Shown in pieces: positions 15,332 through 23,943 of a stretch of 64,000 nt of DNA. Below the pieces are notes generated by a model. The model ran no database searches, was not told the origin of the DNA, and saw nothing but the letters and a program-made list of their open reading frames with translations. This DNA comes from UBA7672 sp963718145. Its GTDB lineage: Bacteria > Pseudomonadota > Alphaproteobacteria > Caulobacterales > Hyphomonadaceae. The position numbers were made by a program, and so were the translations under genes. Within the stretch, counting starts at the first letter, position 1; each line of letters opens with the position of its first letter. The DNA is taken from NCBI GenBank assembly GCA_963718145.1, contig CAVQYJ010000024.1:1-64000 (forward strand). The letters are read 5' to 3'.

Positions 15332-15466
15332 ACGGCGGCTCGCACGCTATGGCCCAGAAAGGCGACGGCGGGAGCGGGCGATATAGCCGCATGCGCCCGG
15401 CCCTGCAAGCATCCCCTGTCGCCGCCGAAACGCCGCATCGGCCAGGCTGAAATTGCCGCGGACGGC

Positions 15467-17281
15467 CTATTCGGCCTTGGCGATGTCGGCGACTTCCATC
15501 TGCACCGCGCCCTTACCCCGCCACGTATCCGCGCGCAGCCTGCCGGCCACGTGCAGCGCCGCCCCGCCCTGCAGCGCCGCGCCCTCCGCGCCATCCGCCA
15601 CCCGGAACGCGATCGCGCGCAGCCTCGCGCCATCCTCGCCCACCATGTCGAACGCCATGTGATCCGCGCCCACGCGCCTCACCCCCTGCACCCTCACATG
15701 CGCCACAGCGAACATCGGCTCGGGCGCGCCCGCGCCGAACGGACCCACGCGCTCCACCATCTCCATCAGCGCCGCATTCGCCGCACCCGGCGCCAGCGCG
15801 CCATCCACTTCCAGCACCCTCGCCTCCACCAGCGCATCGCGCGCAGCCCCGCCCACGCCACCGCTCACAGCGTCCTCCATCGCATCGCGCAGCTCGACCA
15901 CGCGCGCCGGATCGATGCTCAGCCCCGCCGCCATGGCGTGCCCGCCGCCCGACAGCAGCAGGCCGTCGCGCGCCGCCTGGCTCACCAGCTCGCCGAGATT
16001 GACCCCCGCCACCGACCGGCCCGACCCGCGCGCCACCGGCCCCAGCCCCTCGCCCCAGCCGATCACGATGGCGGGCCGGTGGTATTTCTCCTTCAGCCGC
16101 CCCGCGACGATGCCGATCACGCCGGGATGCCAGCCCTCGCCGCCGACGACGATGATCCCGGCATCCGGCTTCACCGCAAGCCGCGCTTCCGCCTGCGCCA
16201 TCGCCGCCGCCTGTATGCCGGCCTCAACCTCCTTGCGCTCGGCGTTCTGCGCGTTGAGCTTTTCGGCCAGCAGGATCGCCTCGGCCCGGTCATCCGTCGC
16301 CAGCAGCTTGGCCGCCGTCCACGGATCGCCGATCCGCCCGCCGGCATTGAGCCGCGGCCCCAGCACGAAGGTCGCGTGGTAGACCGATTTCGGCGCCTCG
16401 ATGCCCGCGACCTCCGCCAGCGCCTTCAGCCCCGGATTTTCCAGCCGCTCGAGGCAGGCAAGGCCGCGCGTGACGAACGCCCGGTTGACGCCCTTCAACG
16501 GCGCCATGTCGCACAGCGTGCCCAGCGCCGCGAGGTCCAGCCACTTCATCGGATCGGGCAGTCCGCCCTCGGGCGCGACCTTCCGCTTCCGCGCCAGCCG
16601 GTTCAGCGCCGCGACCAGCACGAACACGACGCCCGCCGCCGCGAGGAAGCCATGGCCAGACCTGTCGTCCGGCCGGTTGGGATTGACCAGCGCCAGCGTC
16701 GGCGGCGTGGTCTCGTCGTGCATCAGGTGGTGGTCCATCACCACCACGCCGAGCCCGATCTCGTTGGCCGTCTTCAGCGCCTCGATCGCCGCCGCGCCGC
16801 AGTCGACCGTGACCACCAGCTCCGCACCCAGCGCCTTCAGCGCGCGGAATGCAAACGGCGTCGGCCCGAAGCCTTCCTGCAGCCGGTCGGGCACGTAGAG
16901 GATCAGCTCCCGCCCCCACGCCCGGAAATAGCGCGACAGGATCGCCGACGCCGTGCCGCCATCGACATCGTAGTCCGCGAACACGGCCGTGGGCTTGCCC
17001 GACACGATGGCGTCGAGGATCACCTCCGCCGCCCTGTCCATGTCCGCGAACGTGGACGGATCGGGAAACAGGTCCTTCAGCGTCGGATTGAGGAAGAGCT
17101 GCGCCTCGTCCGGCTGCACGCCGCGCGAGGCCAGCAGGCGTCCCACCAGGTCCGGCGCCTGCAGCCGCCGCGCATGCTCCGCCGCCAGCTTCTCGTCGGT
17201 CACCCGCTGCCGCCACATCTTGCCCGAAAGCGACTGCGACACGCCAAGATAGGCGGGGAATGAAGATGCCTTGTCAGCCAT
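15467..17281 (-). CDS. recJ: Single-stranded-DNA exonuclease RecJ
   Basis: 604 residues from the ATG at 17281 (a longer frame adds 17 residues without the family start). The DHH phosphoesterase motifs are VFADYDVDGGTASAILSRYF, VTVDCGAAAIEAL and VVMDHHLMHDETTP. The DHHA1 region has PGVIGIVAGRLKEKYHRPAI and LLLSGGGHAMAAGLSIDPA, and the C-terminal OB domain includes VRRVGADHMAFDMVGEDG. RecJ degrades single-stranded DNA 5'-3' in RecF-pathway recombination and mismatch repair. In many alphaproteobacteria it directly follows hom and glpX; here about 4 kb of other genes separate it from glpX. Confidence 0.95.
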   Translation of the reverse strand: MADKASSFPAYLGVSQSLSGKMWRQRVTDEKLAAEHARRLQAPDLVGRLLASRGVQPDEAQLFLNPTLKDLFPDPSTFADMDRAAEVILDAIVSGKPTAVFADYDVDGGTASAILSRYFRAWGRELILYVPDRLQEGFGPTPFAFRALKALGAELVVTVDCGAAAIEALKTANEIGLGVVVMDHHLMHDETTPPTLALVNPNRPDDRSGHGFLAAAGVVFVLVAALNRLARKRKVAPEGGLPDPMKWLDLAALGTLCDMAPLKGVNRAFVTRGLACLERLENPGLKALAEVAGIEAPKSVYHATFVLGPRLNAGGRIGDPWTAAKLLATDDRAEAILLAEKLNAQNAERKEVEAGIQAAAMAQAEARLAVKPDAGIIVVGGEGWHPGVIGIVAGRLKEKYHRPAIVIGWGEGLGPVARGSGRSVAGVNLGELVSQAARDGLLLSGGGHAMAAGLSIDPARVVELRDAMEDAVSGGVGGAARDALVEARVLEVDGALAPGAANAALMEMVERVGPFGAGAPEPMFAVAHVRVQGVRRVGADHMAFDMVGEDGARLRAIAFRVADGAEGAALQGGAALHVAGRLRADTWRGKGAVQMEVADIAKAE

Positions 17282-17357
17282 CCCCCCAAGGTGTGGCGCC
17301 AGGGGATTCGCTTCAAGCACCTTCGCCGCCATGACGCAGGCGAAAGCTTGAATACGG

Positions 17358-17987
17358 CTAATGCAGTGCGGACTGGCTTAGCTCGTAGAAAGCTGCTCGC
17401 CCCTGAGTTCTTCGCGTAAGCTGGCCCGTAGCTCGGTGGCGCTCCAACCGGTTGCGCGTCATCTGATAGGAGAAGTCCAACTTGCCTTCCATGAACGTCG
17501 AAATCGACTTCGTGTCTTGCGATCCGTCCTTCAGAAAATTCTTTAGCAATATCCAAAATTGCTCGTCCGGGCTCTTCTGCTTGAGCAGTCCATCAAAAGC
17601 TTCGAGCAGCTTTCTTTCTAGCTCTCGTCTGTCAGCATATTGAATCCGGCGGACTGACTGGAGATCCGATGGAAATCCCTCCATTGGATCGTTCTTGGCC
17701 CCAAACATGCGGGGCTTGGACTCTGAAACGTTCAGCAAGATTATGACGTCTCGCTCGCGTCCGATGGCGTAACCAAGCTCCAACAGAACGTTGTGATTGT
17801 AGCCTGTGAGATCAAAGATCGCGAAGAAGGCGTCGTCGATGTCTTCCTGAATCTGATCCCAGATGCCTTCCGCAGCGAAGTGGTCTTCCGCTGATTTCAA
17901 ACGCAGACCGCGCTTCTTGCAAACTTCTCGAACGAAGTCTCGATGTGTTTGCTTCAGCGAAAATGGATACCCCAAAAAGACATGCAC
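17358..17987 (-). CDS. TIR/DRHyd-like nucleotide-processing domain with C-terminal winged helix
   Basis: 209 residues from a GTG at 17987 preceded by AGGGGG. The N-terminal domain has the pattern of TIR-like/deoxyribosyltransferase-like Rossmann folds: VHVFLGYPFSLKQTHRDFV, WDQIQEDIDDAFFAIFDLTG, and the signature YNHNVLLELGYAIGRERDVI ending ILLN. The C-terminal 65 residues fit a winged helix (ISTFMEGKLDFSYQMTRNRL, then RRTQGRAAFYELS). Such Rossmann domains occur as nucleotide-cleaving or nucleotide-sensing modules in anti-phage systems. Fusion to a possible DNA-binding domain is notable. It sits in an insertion between recJ and the nitroreductase, in DNA of lower GC content. The activity is not proven; domain placement rests on motif pattern only. 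Confidence 0.6.
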   Translation of the reverse strand: MHVFLGYPFSLKQTHRDFVREVCKKRGLRLKSAEDHFAAEGIWDQIQEDIDDAFFAIFDLTGYNHNVLLELGYAIGRERDVIILLNVSESKPRMFGAKNDPMEGFPSDLQSVRRIQYADRRELERKLLEAFDGLLKQKSPDEQFWILLKNFLKDGSQDTKSISTFMEGKLDFSYQMTRNRLERHRATGQLTRRTQGRAAFYELSQSALH

Positions 17988-18013
17988 GACAGCCCCCTGC
18001 GCGGTTCCCCAAA

Positions 18014-18313
18014 TTAGGTTAACTCGCGTTGTTGACCACAGGCAAGAGCTACCCAAGACTCTAAGGCCGGCGCGATCGCGAGCGCCATGTCGAGCCCCCG
18101 CTTGGACGCCGCAGCTCTGCAATTCCCGTGCGGCCAGCCGCTGGCGCCGTTGAGCGTGGCCTCGCCGCTGTGTTCCCAATACTCGACCCGTCCGTCGAAA
18201 TAACGCTGGCCTGAAGCGGCGCGGATGTCAGAAAGCTGGAAGCTCTGGCCGCCTGCTCGAACCTCCGCATTGCCGTTTGTGCGAAGCCATCGGATCGCGC
18301 AGATGCGCGGGCC
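18014..18313 (-). pseudogene. MliC-like lysozyme-inhibitor domain fragment
   Basis: A start-less frame directly after the nitroreductase stop and in the same frame. It contains an MliC-type core: TNGNAEVRAGGQSFQLSDIR, ASGQRYFDGRVEYWEHSGEA and TLNGASGWPHGNC, with the expected Ser-Gly-x-Arg-Tyr and final Cys. MliC proteins are periplasmic inhibitors of C-type lysozyme and need a signal peptide, which is missing here. It looks like a remnant left by rearrangement in this insertion region. Confidence 0.5.
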
Positions 18314-18991
18314 TTACTCGTCGAAGCCGACGAACACCGTCGCTTCGTCGACCGATTTGCGCCGCGAGACGACGGCGTTCGCCGGGAATGCGTCGTCGGG
18401 ATATCCCATGGCGACACAGATCATGATGACCTGGTCGTCGGATATCCCGGCATGCTCGCGAACCACCGGCGACTGCATGATGCCCTGGCTGTTGATCACG
18501 CAGCCCAGGCCGCGCGACCAGGCTGCATTGACCAGGGCGTTGGTGACGGCGCCGCAATCGAATGGCGCGATGTCGCCGCCATGGATCGAGCGGTCATAGG
18601 TCACGACCACAGAAACCGGCGCGTCGAACTGGCGAAAACCGCGCAGCACCCAGTCCTGGCGCTTCGGCTTGTCGTCCCGTTCGATGCCCATGACTGCGAA
18701 GAGTTGCTTGGCGATCTCGACCTGCCGCTCCCGGTGCGCCCCTGCATAGGCGCCATGGCTGCGGAACTCGCGCGAGTCCGGGACGCCGGCCAGGTTGCGT
18801 TCGGTGTTGCCCGCACGAATGCGGTTCAGCGGCTCGCCGGCGACGACGTAGAAATTCCAGGGCTGAGTGTTGAGCGAGGACGGCGCACGCATCGCCATCC
18901 CGATGACTTCCCGGATCAGGGCCTTGGGCACCGGTTCGGGCCTGAAGCCGCGAATGCTGCGGCGGCCCAGGACGACGTCATCGTATTCCAA
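18314..18991 (-). CDS. Nitroreductase family FMN-dependent oxidoreductase
   Basis: 225 residues. Starts with the FMN-binding block VVLGRRSIRGFRPEPVPKAL and the motif MRAPSSLNTQPWNFYVVAGE. It continues with the central helix region DCGAAVTNAL-type sequence (here FDCGAVTNALVNAAWSRGLG) and ends IMICVAMGYPDDAFPANAVV. Expected to be a dimeric flavoprotein reducing quinones or nitro compounds with NAD(P)H. It has no operon partner; upstream is a cspA gene on the same strand. Confidence 0.9.
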   Translation of the reverse strand: MEYDDVVLGRRSIRGFRPEPVPKALIREVIGMAMRAPSSLNTQPWNFYVVAGEPLNRIRAGNTERNLAGVPDSREFRSHGAYAGAHRERQVEIAKQLFAVMGIERDDKPKRQDWVLRGFRQFDAPVSVVVTYDRSIHGGDIAPFDCGAVTNALVNAAWSRGLGCVINSQGIMQSPVVREHAGISDDQVIMICVAMGYPDDAFPANAVVSRRKSVDEATVFVGFDE

Positions 18992-19095
18992 GGCTGACCC
19001 TCAGATGCGGAAGGGAGAGGGCGGCCGCCACGACGGTCATGGCGGGAACACGAGCCCGGCTGGCATGCGTGCCGGCCGGGCCCGATCCGGTAGCC

Positions 19096-19305
19096 TCAGA
19101 GGGCCTTGATCTGCGTCGCCGACATCTTGCCGGAGCGCTTGTCCTTCTCGAGCTCGAAGCTCACCCGCTGGTTTTCCTGCAGGCCTGCAAGCCCGGCCTG
19201 CTGGACCGCGGAAATGTGAACGAAAACGTCACCACCGCCCGATTCCGGCTGGATGAACCCATAACCTTTTTGCTCGTTGAACCATTTGACAGTGCCGGTA
19301 GCCAT
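19096..19305 (-). CDS. CspA-family cold-shock protein
   Basis: 69 residues, the usual length. Contains GTVKWFNEQKGYGFIQPESG (RNP1) and DVFVHISAVQQAG (RNP2), ending SATQIKAL. A single-domain RNA chaperone binding single-stranded nucleic acid. It has an intergenic leader of roughly 90 bp or more upstream, as is common for cold-shock genes. Confidence 0.93.
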   Translation of the reverse strand: MATGTVKWFNEQKGYGFIQPESGGGDVFVHISAVQQAGLAGLQENQRVSFELEKDKRSGKMSATQIKAL

Positions 19306-19513
19306 GCGCAGAAGCCTTCCAGGTTGGCGTTGATCCGGACATCATAGCCGTACAGGCCGGCCACGGCTAGGTTGTCGCCAGTCGCCTCACGAGATTGACA
19401 AAAACGCCCCTTGTCCGGCTCCGGAAGAGCCCCCGGCGAGGGCCAACTTGTGTCCGGTCGGGTAATCCAGCACCGTGACTGCCGGTACGTTTCGGTAGCG
19501 CACGGTCACCCAG

Positions 19514-21034
19514 ATGAGCTTCAAGGCAGCCTGCATCGCTCTCGCCGCCGTCACGGGCCTGGCGTCATGCGGGTCCATGTCGGCCAGTGACGGCGCGGCC
19601 CCTGCCGCCACCCTGGACACGGGGCGGGTGCAGGGAGAGAAATCCGGCGACCTCGCGGTCTTCCGCGGCATTCCCTACGCAGCGCCGCCGACCGGAAACC
19701 TGCGCTGGCGCGCGCCCCAGCCTGTGGCGCACTGGACCGGCGTGCGCCCCGCCACCGCCGTCGGGCCGGCCTGCCCGCAGCCGCATGTCAGTGACGAGCC
19801 ATGGGCGAGGGTCGGACCGCAGAGCGAAGACTGTCTCTACCTCAACATCTGGCAGCCGGTGAAACGCGCGCAAGGTAAGTTGCCGGTGATGGTGTTCATC
19901 CATGGCGGATCCTTCCGTGCAGGCTCGGGCGGCGTGCCGCTCTATGACGGCTCGGCGCTGGCGAAACGCGGCGCGGTGATCGTCACGATCAATTACCGGC
20001 TGGGCCGGCTCGGCTTCTTCGCCCACCCGGCGCTGACGAAGGAAGGCGCCGGCGGCCTTCTCGGCAATTACGGCCTGATGGACCAGATGGAAGCGCTGCG
20101 CTGGGTCCAGCGCAATATCGCGCAGTTCGGCGGCGATCCGAAGAACGTGACGATCTTCGGCGAGTCCGCCGGCGCCGTTTCGGTTCAGGCGCTGATGGCC
20201 TCGCCCGAAGCGCGCGGCCTGTTCGCCAAGGCGATATCGCAGTCGGGCGGCGGCTTCTCGCTTGCGCCGGCGATGAAGGCCGCCGAGGCGGGCGGCCAGC
20301 AATGGGCGACGCAGCAGGGCCTCGCCGACGCCACGCCGGACCAGCTTCGCGCCATTCCTGTCGACAAGGTGGCGACAGCGGCGAACCTGCTCGGACCGAT
20401 GATCGATGGGACAGTCCTCAAGGACAGCCCGACCAAGGCGTTCATGACTAAGGAGCAGGCGGATGTGCCGCTGATGATCGGCGGCAATTCGTGGGAGGCG
20501 AGCCTTGCCGGCCTCGACGCAAGCGCCCGGCCCGTTCTCGGCGCGGCCTATGCCGGCCTGCTGGAAGACTATCGCGCGAGCGGCCCCTCTCGCGCGGGGG
20601 CCGAGGCCGACCTTGCAGTCCAGGCCGTCGCCATCCAGCCGTCGCGCTACCTGGCCGAACGGCAGGCTGCGAAAGGCCAGCGCGCCTACGCCTACTATTT
20701 CACCCAGCAACCTGCCAGCGAGCGCACGACCAAGCCCGGCGCAGAGCATGGCGGGGAACTCAGCTACCTGTTCGGCGCCCGCCTCAACGCCGAGACGTGG
20801 GATGCGGCGGACGAGAAGACGTCCAGGATGATGGGCGACTACTGGGTGCGATTTGCGAGGACCGGCGATCCCAATGGCGGCGGCGCGCCGGTGTGGGCGC
20901 CGGTTACGCCGGCATCCGCACGCTACATGAGGCTCAGCGCAGAAGCTGCGATGGCGGACCCGACGCCGCTGGAACTGCGCACCCACCGCGCCGGCGTCAA
21001 CTCGGCCACGCGCATCTGGGGGCCGGCAAAATAA
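19514..21034 (+). CDS. Type B carboxylesterase, lipoprotein or exported
   Basis: 506 residues. The signal segment ends LAAVTGLASCGS, a likely lipobox. The alpha/beta-hydrolase core shows the family blocks FRGIPYAAPPTGNLRWRAPQ, SEDCLYLNIWQP, VMVFIHGGSFRAGSG (oxyanion hole), VTIFGESAGAVSVQALM (nucleophile Ser in GESAG) and GAEHGGELSYLFGA (catalytic His). It hydrolyses carboxylic esters in the periplasm; the substrate is unknown. Inserted between cspA and glpX and read against them. Confidence 0.92.
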   Translation: MSFKAACIALAAVTGLASCGSMSASDGAAPAATLDTGRVQGEKSGDLAVFRGIPYAAPPTGNLRWRAPQPVAHWTGVRPATAVGPACPQPHVSDEPWARVGPQSEDCLYLNIWQPVKRAQGKLPVMVFIHGGSFRAGSGGVPLYDGSALAKRGAVIVTINYRLGRLGFFAHPALTKEGAGGLLGNYGLMDQMEALRWVQRNIAQFGGDPKNVTIFGESAGAVSVQALMASPEARGLFAKAISQSGGGFSLAPAMKAAEAGGQQWATQQGLADATPDQLRAIPVDKVATAANLLGPMIDGTVLKDSPTKAFMTKEQADVPLMIGGNSWEASLAGLDASARPVLGAAYAGLLEDYRASGPSRAGAEADLAVQAVAIQPSRYLAERQAAKGQRAYAYYFTQQPASERTTKPGAEHGGELSYLFGARLNAETWDAADEKTSRMMGDYWVRFARTGDPNGGGAPVWAPVTPASARYMRLSAEAAMADPTPLELRTHRAGVNSATRIWGPAK

Positions 21035-21058
21035 CGGAGCGCCGCAGCGGCCAGGCGC

Positions 21059-22048
21059 CTACTTCCTCACCGGCGTGCGCGAGCGAATCGTGCGGACTAC
21101 GCCGTCCGACGAAGACATCAGCATGGTGTGCGTCTCGATGTGGCCGTTGACACGCCGGGCGCCGTCCAGCAGCTCTCCCTTGGTGACGCCGGTCGCGGCG
21201 AAAACCGTGTCGCCGGAAACGAGATCGTCCAGCTCGTAGCGCCGGCCGGGGTCCTTCAGGCCCAGACGCTGCGCCTGGTATTTCTCGGCCTCGTTGCGGA
21301 ATGCGAAGCGCGCCTGCATCTGGCCGCCGGCGCAACGCAGCGCCGCCGCCGCCAGCACGCCCTCGGGCGCCTTGCCCTGGCCGACATACATGTCGATGCC
21401 CGTCTCCGGCATGGCCGTGTTGAGCACGCCATAGACGTCGCCATCGGGAATGAGGTTGATCCGCGCGCCCGCCTTCCGGAGGTCCGCGATGATCTTCTCG
21501 TGTCGCGGCCTGTCGAGCACGCACGCGGTGATCTTGTCGATCTTGACGCCCTTGGCGCGCGCAAGGCGGATCGCATTTTCTCCAGCGCCTGCATCGAGAT
21601 CGACCACGCCGCGCTCATACCCGGGTCCAACAGCGAGTTTCTCCATATAGAGATCGGGCACTTTCAGGAGGCCGCCTTTGGAGGTGGCGGCGATCACGGC
21701 GATGGCGTTGGACATGGCCTTGGCGGTGAGGGTCGTGCCTTCAAGCGCTTCGAGCGCAATGTCGATCTCGGGGCCGGCGCCGGTTCCGACTTTCTCCCCG
21801 ACATTGAGGATCGCGCCGTCAGCTTCGCCGACGACAACGAGTCCAGTCATGTCGATCGTGTTGAGCGCAGCCTGCATTGCAGTCGCAGCGGCGATCTCCG
21901 CAGCCTGCTCATCGCCTCTTCCCACCAGTCCTTCAGCAGCCATCGCAGCGCTTACAGTCGCATTCGCAAGCGCATAGGCGAGTGCAGTGTTGAGTCCGGT
22001 CCGGAGTACAGTCTGAACCATTTCGGCTCCCAGGCGGTCGTCCCCCAT
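21059..22048 (-). CDS. glpX: Divergent class II fructose-1,6-bisphosphatase (GlpX-like)
   Basis: 329 residues. Clear GlpX blocks: GLVGRGDEQAAEIAAATAMQ, GEKVGTGAGPEIDIALEALE, EGTTLTAKAMSNAIAVIAAT, DLYMEKLAVGPGYERGVVDL, IPDGDVYGVL and GKAPEGVLAAAALRCAGGQM. Compared with the E. coli enzyme, two metal-ligand aspartates appear as Glu (the TADG region reads QAAEI; VDPIEGT reads LEALEGT). The loop normally reading GEGExDEAPMLYIGE is shortened to GEADGAILNVGE. It is still likely a sugar bisphosphatase of gluconeogenesis or the Calvin-type cycle, but its activity deserves checking. Related to hom and recJ by conserved order; here it is separated from both. The start could also be the Met at 22021. Confidence 0.85.
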   Translation of the reverse strand: MGDDRLGAEMVQTVLRTGLNTALAYALANATVSAAMAAEGLVGRGDEQAAEIAAATAMQAALNTIDMTGLVVVGEADGAILNVGEKVGTGAGPEIDIALEALEGTTLTAKAMSNAIAVIAATSKGGLLKVPDLYMEKLAVGPGYERGVVDLDAGAGENAIRLARAKGVKIDKITACVLDRPRHEKIIADLRKAGARINLIPDGDVYGVLNTAMPETGIDMYVGQGKAPEGVLAAAALRCAGGQMQARFAFRNEAEKYQAQRLGLKDPGRRYELDDLVSGDTVFAATGVTKGELLDGARRVNGHIETHTMLMSSSDGVVRTIRSRTPVRK

Positions 22049-22206
22049 CGAATCGTCGCGACAGGCATAGACCCGCCGGACTCCAGGCTAAAGCGAATTC
22101 GGCCCGCGTGACGGTCCCATGACAGCGGATTTCCCGCGTGGCGATTCCCCGTGCAGAATTGCTGCACTGCGAAGCAGTCTTTCGGGCCGACCGCTCCGGA
22201 TCTGGA

Positions 22207-22983
22207 CTAACTCGCCGTCATCCCGCCATCGACCACGACTTCCGATCCGGTCATGAAGCCCGACCGGTCCGAGGCGAGGAAAAGCACGGCATTGCCGATG
22301 TCGGTGTCGCGGCCGAGCCGCTTCAGCGGATGGCGGTCGGCGAAACGCGTCCGGGCGGCATTGGCGCCTTCGCCTGACGCTTCCGCAAGCGTGACCATCT
22401 GGCCCAGCATCGCCGTGTCGATAATGCCGGGATGGATCGAGTTGACGCGGATCTTCATGCCTGCCTGCGCACATTCCAGCGCCGCCGATTTGGTCATCAG
22501 CCGCACCGCGCCTTTCGATGCGTTGTAGGCAATCAGGTTGGGCGAGCCGACCAGTCCGGCGACCGAAGAAATGTTGATGATCGAGCCGCCGCCTTCCCAT
22601 CCCTGCGCACGCTCGGCGATGGCCGGGATCGAATGCTTGATGCCGAGAAAGACGCCTTCGACATTGATCTGCTGCATGCGCCGGAAATCCTCCAGCGAGG
22701 TGGCGACGATCGGCCGGACGAAGAAGATGCCGGCATTGTTCACCAGGATGTCGAGCCCGCCGAACGTCTTCCTTGCGAAGGCGACTGCGGCGATCCACTC
22801 GTCCTCGCTGGTCACGTCGTGCTTGACGTACGCGCCGCCGATGGATGCGGCGACGTCCGTGCCGTCGCCGATATCGCTCACCACCACCTTCGCCCCCGCC
22901 TGCGCCAGCGCCCGCGCCGCCGCCGCGCCCAGCCCGCGCGCCGCGCCCGTCACAAGCGCCACGCGCCCGTCGAGGTCTTTCAT
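22207..22983 (-). CDS. Short-chain dehydrogenase/reductase
   Basis: 258 residues of the classical SDR type. It has the NAD(P) site VALVTGAARGLGAAAARALA with an Asp at the end of strand two (VVVSDIGDG), suggesting NAD preference; NNAG in VNNAGIFFV; catalytic Ser in INISSVAGL; YNASK; and IHPGIIDTAML. It oxidises or reduces an alcohol or keto group; the substrate is not predictable. It lies between glpX and the VanX-like gene on the same strand, with 150 bp to glpX. Confidence 0.93.
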   Translation of the reverse strand: MKDLDGRVALVTGAARGLGAAAARALAQAGAKVVVSDIGDGTDVAASIGGAYVKHDVTSEDEWIAAVAFARKTFGGLDILVNNAGIFFVRPIVATSLEDFRRMQQINVEGVFLGIKHSIPAIAERAQGWEGGGSIINISSVAGLVGSPNLIAYNASKGAVRLMTKSAALECAQAGMKIRVNSIHPGIIDTAMLGQMVTLAEASGEGANAARTRFADRHPLKRLGRDTDIGNAVLFLASDRSGFMTGSEVVVDGGMTAS

Positions 22984-23052
22984 GAGGATCTCCCTGCCGG
23001 CCTTCCTACGAGCGGACCGACGCCCTGTCGATCATTCCGCAGAGGCAGCCTT

Positions 23053-23736
23053 CTAGGGCGCGACGACGAAGTCGAAATAGGTCTTCGGGTAAGGCTCGTT
23101 GTTCAGGGTGAAGTGCCACCACTCGCTCGCAATGGGGCGGAAGTCCTGTTCCATCATCACGCGCTGCAGCAGCAGGCGATTGGCCCGCGCCGTCCCGCTG
23201 ACCGTCCCGTCCATGGGATGGGACACGGTGTCGAACATGTCGAACGCGCTGCCCATGTCGAGTTCGGCGCCGGTCTTCACATCCATCAGCGTGAGATCGA
23301 CGGTCGATCCGCGCGAGTGGCCGGACTTGTCGGAAATATAGTCCAGCTCGAACAGCCGGGACTTGTCCACGTTCGGATAGTAGGTCTGCTTGCGCGCCTG
23401 GTCGGCGGGGTCCCTCGCCCAGGCGACGAAGTTGGCGACCGCGCGAGCGGGCCGGTAGCAGTCGAACATCTTGAGCCCCAGCCCGAAGGGCTTCAGCCGC
23501 TCCTGCACCTTGGCAAGCGCCGCAGCAGCCTGCTTCGTCAGCAAGCAGGCCGGCGCGGCGTAACCGGCGATGGGCTTGCCCACGAAATTCTCAGGTCCCG
23601 CATAGCGCATGTCGAGCACAAGCCCCGAAACCGTTTTTCCGGCATCGACAAAACCGCTGCGGTCCATCTCCTTCGGAGCCTGGGCATGCGCCGACGCCGC
23701 GAGGCACAAGGCCAACAAAGCTGCCGTCCGCCGCAT
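23053..23736 (-). CDS. D-Ala-D-Ala dipeptidase (VanX/DdpX family), exported
   Basis: 227 residues with a signal peptide (LLALCLAASAHAQ). The zinc-dependent M15D core reads LDMRYAGPENFVGKPIAGY, MFDCYRPARAVANFVAW, SGHSRGSTVDLTLMD (His and Asp ligands) and SEWWHFTLNNEPYP (Glu base and His ligand). It cleaves D-Ala-D-Ala and can recycle peptidoglycan dipeptide; with a signal peptide it would act in the periplasm. No vanHA genes are near, so a housekeeping recycling role is more likely than glycopeptide resistance. Confidence 0.92.
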   Translation of the reverse strand: MRRTAALLALCLAASAHAQAPKEMDRSGFVDAGKTVSGLVLDMRYAGPENFVGKPIAGYAAPACLLTKQAAAALAKVQERLKPFGLGLKMFDCYRPARAVANFVAWARDPADQARKQTYYPNVDKSRLFELDYISDKSGHSRGSTVDLTLMDVKTGAELDMGSAFDMFDTVSHPMDGTVSGTARANRLLLQRVMMEQDFRPIASEWWHFTLNNEPYPKTYFDFVVAP

Positions 23737-23943
23737 GATCCTCTCCGCGAAACCTGATGCCCAATGCTGCCGCGCCCACACTGGGCGCGCAAGGCCCGCT
23801 GCCCCGGTGGCAACGGCGCCGCCATCGCTGCCATGGGCCCGCATCGCCCCACGATTGACACGCCCAGCCTCGCATGCCGAATGACGATCCGGCCACGACA
23901 ACCCGAGAGCAGAAACCTGCCCGGCGCCGGAGGGGAGACGCAC

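Noticed and set aside
15551..17263. A 570-codon plus-strand frame opposite recJ
   Set aside because: The translation is Arg/His/Pro-rich with no motifs; recJ on the other strand is unambiguous.
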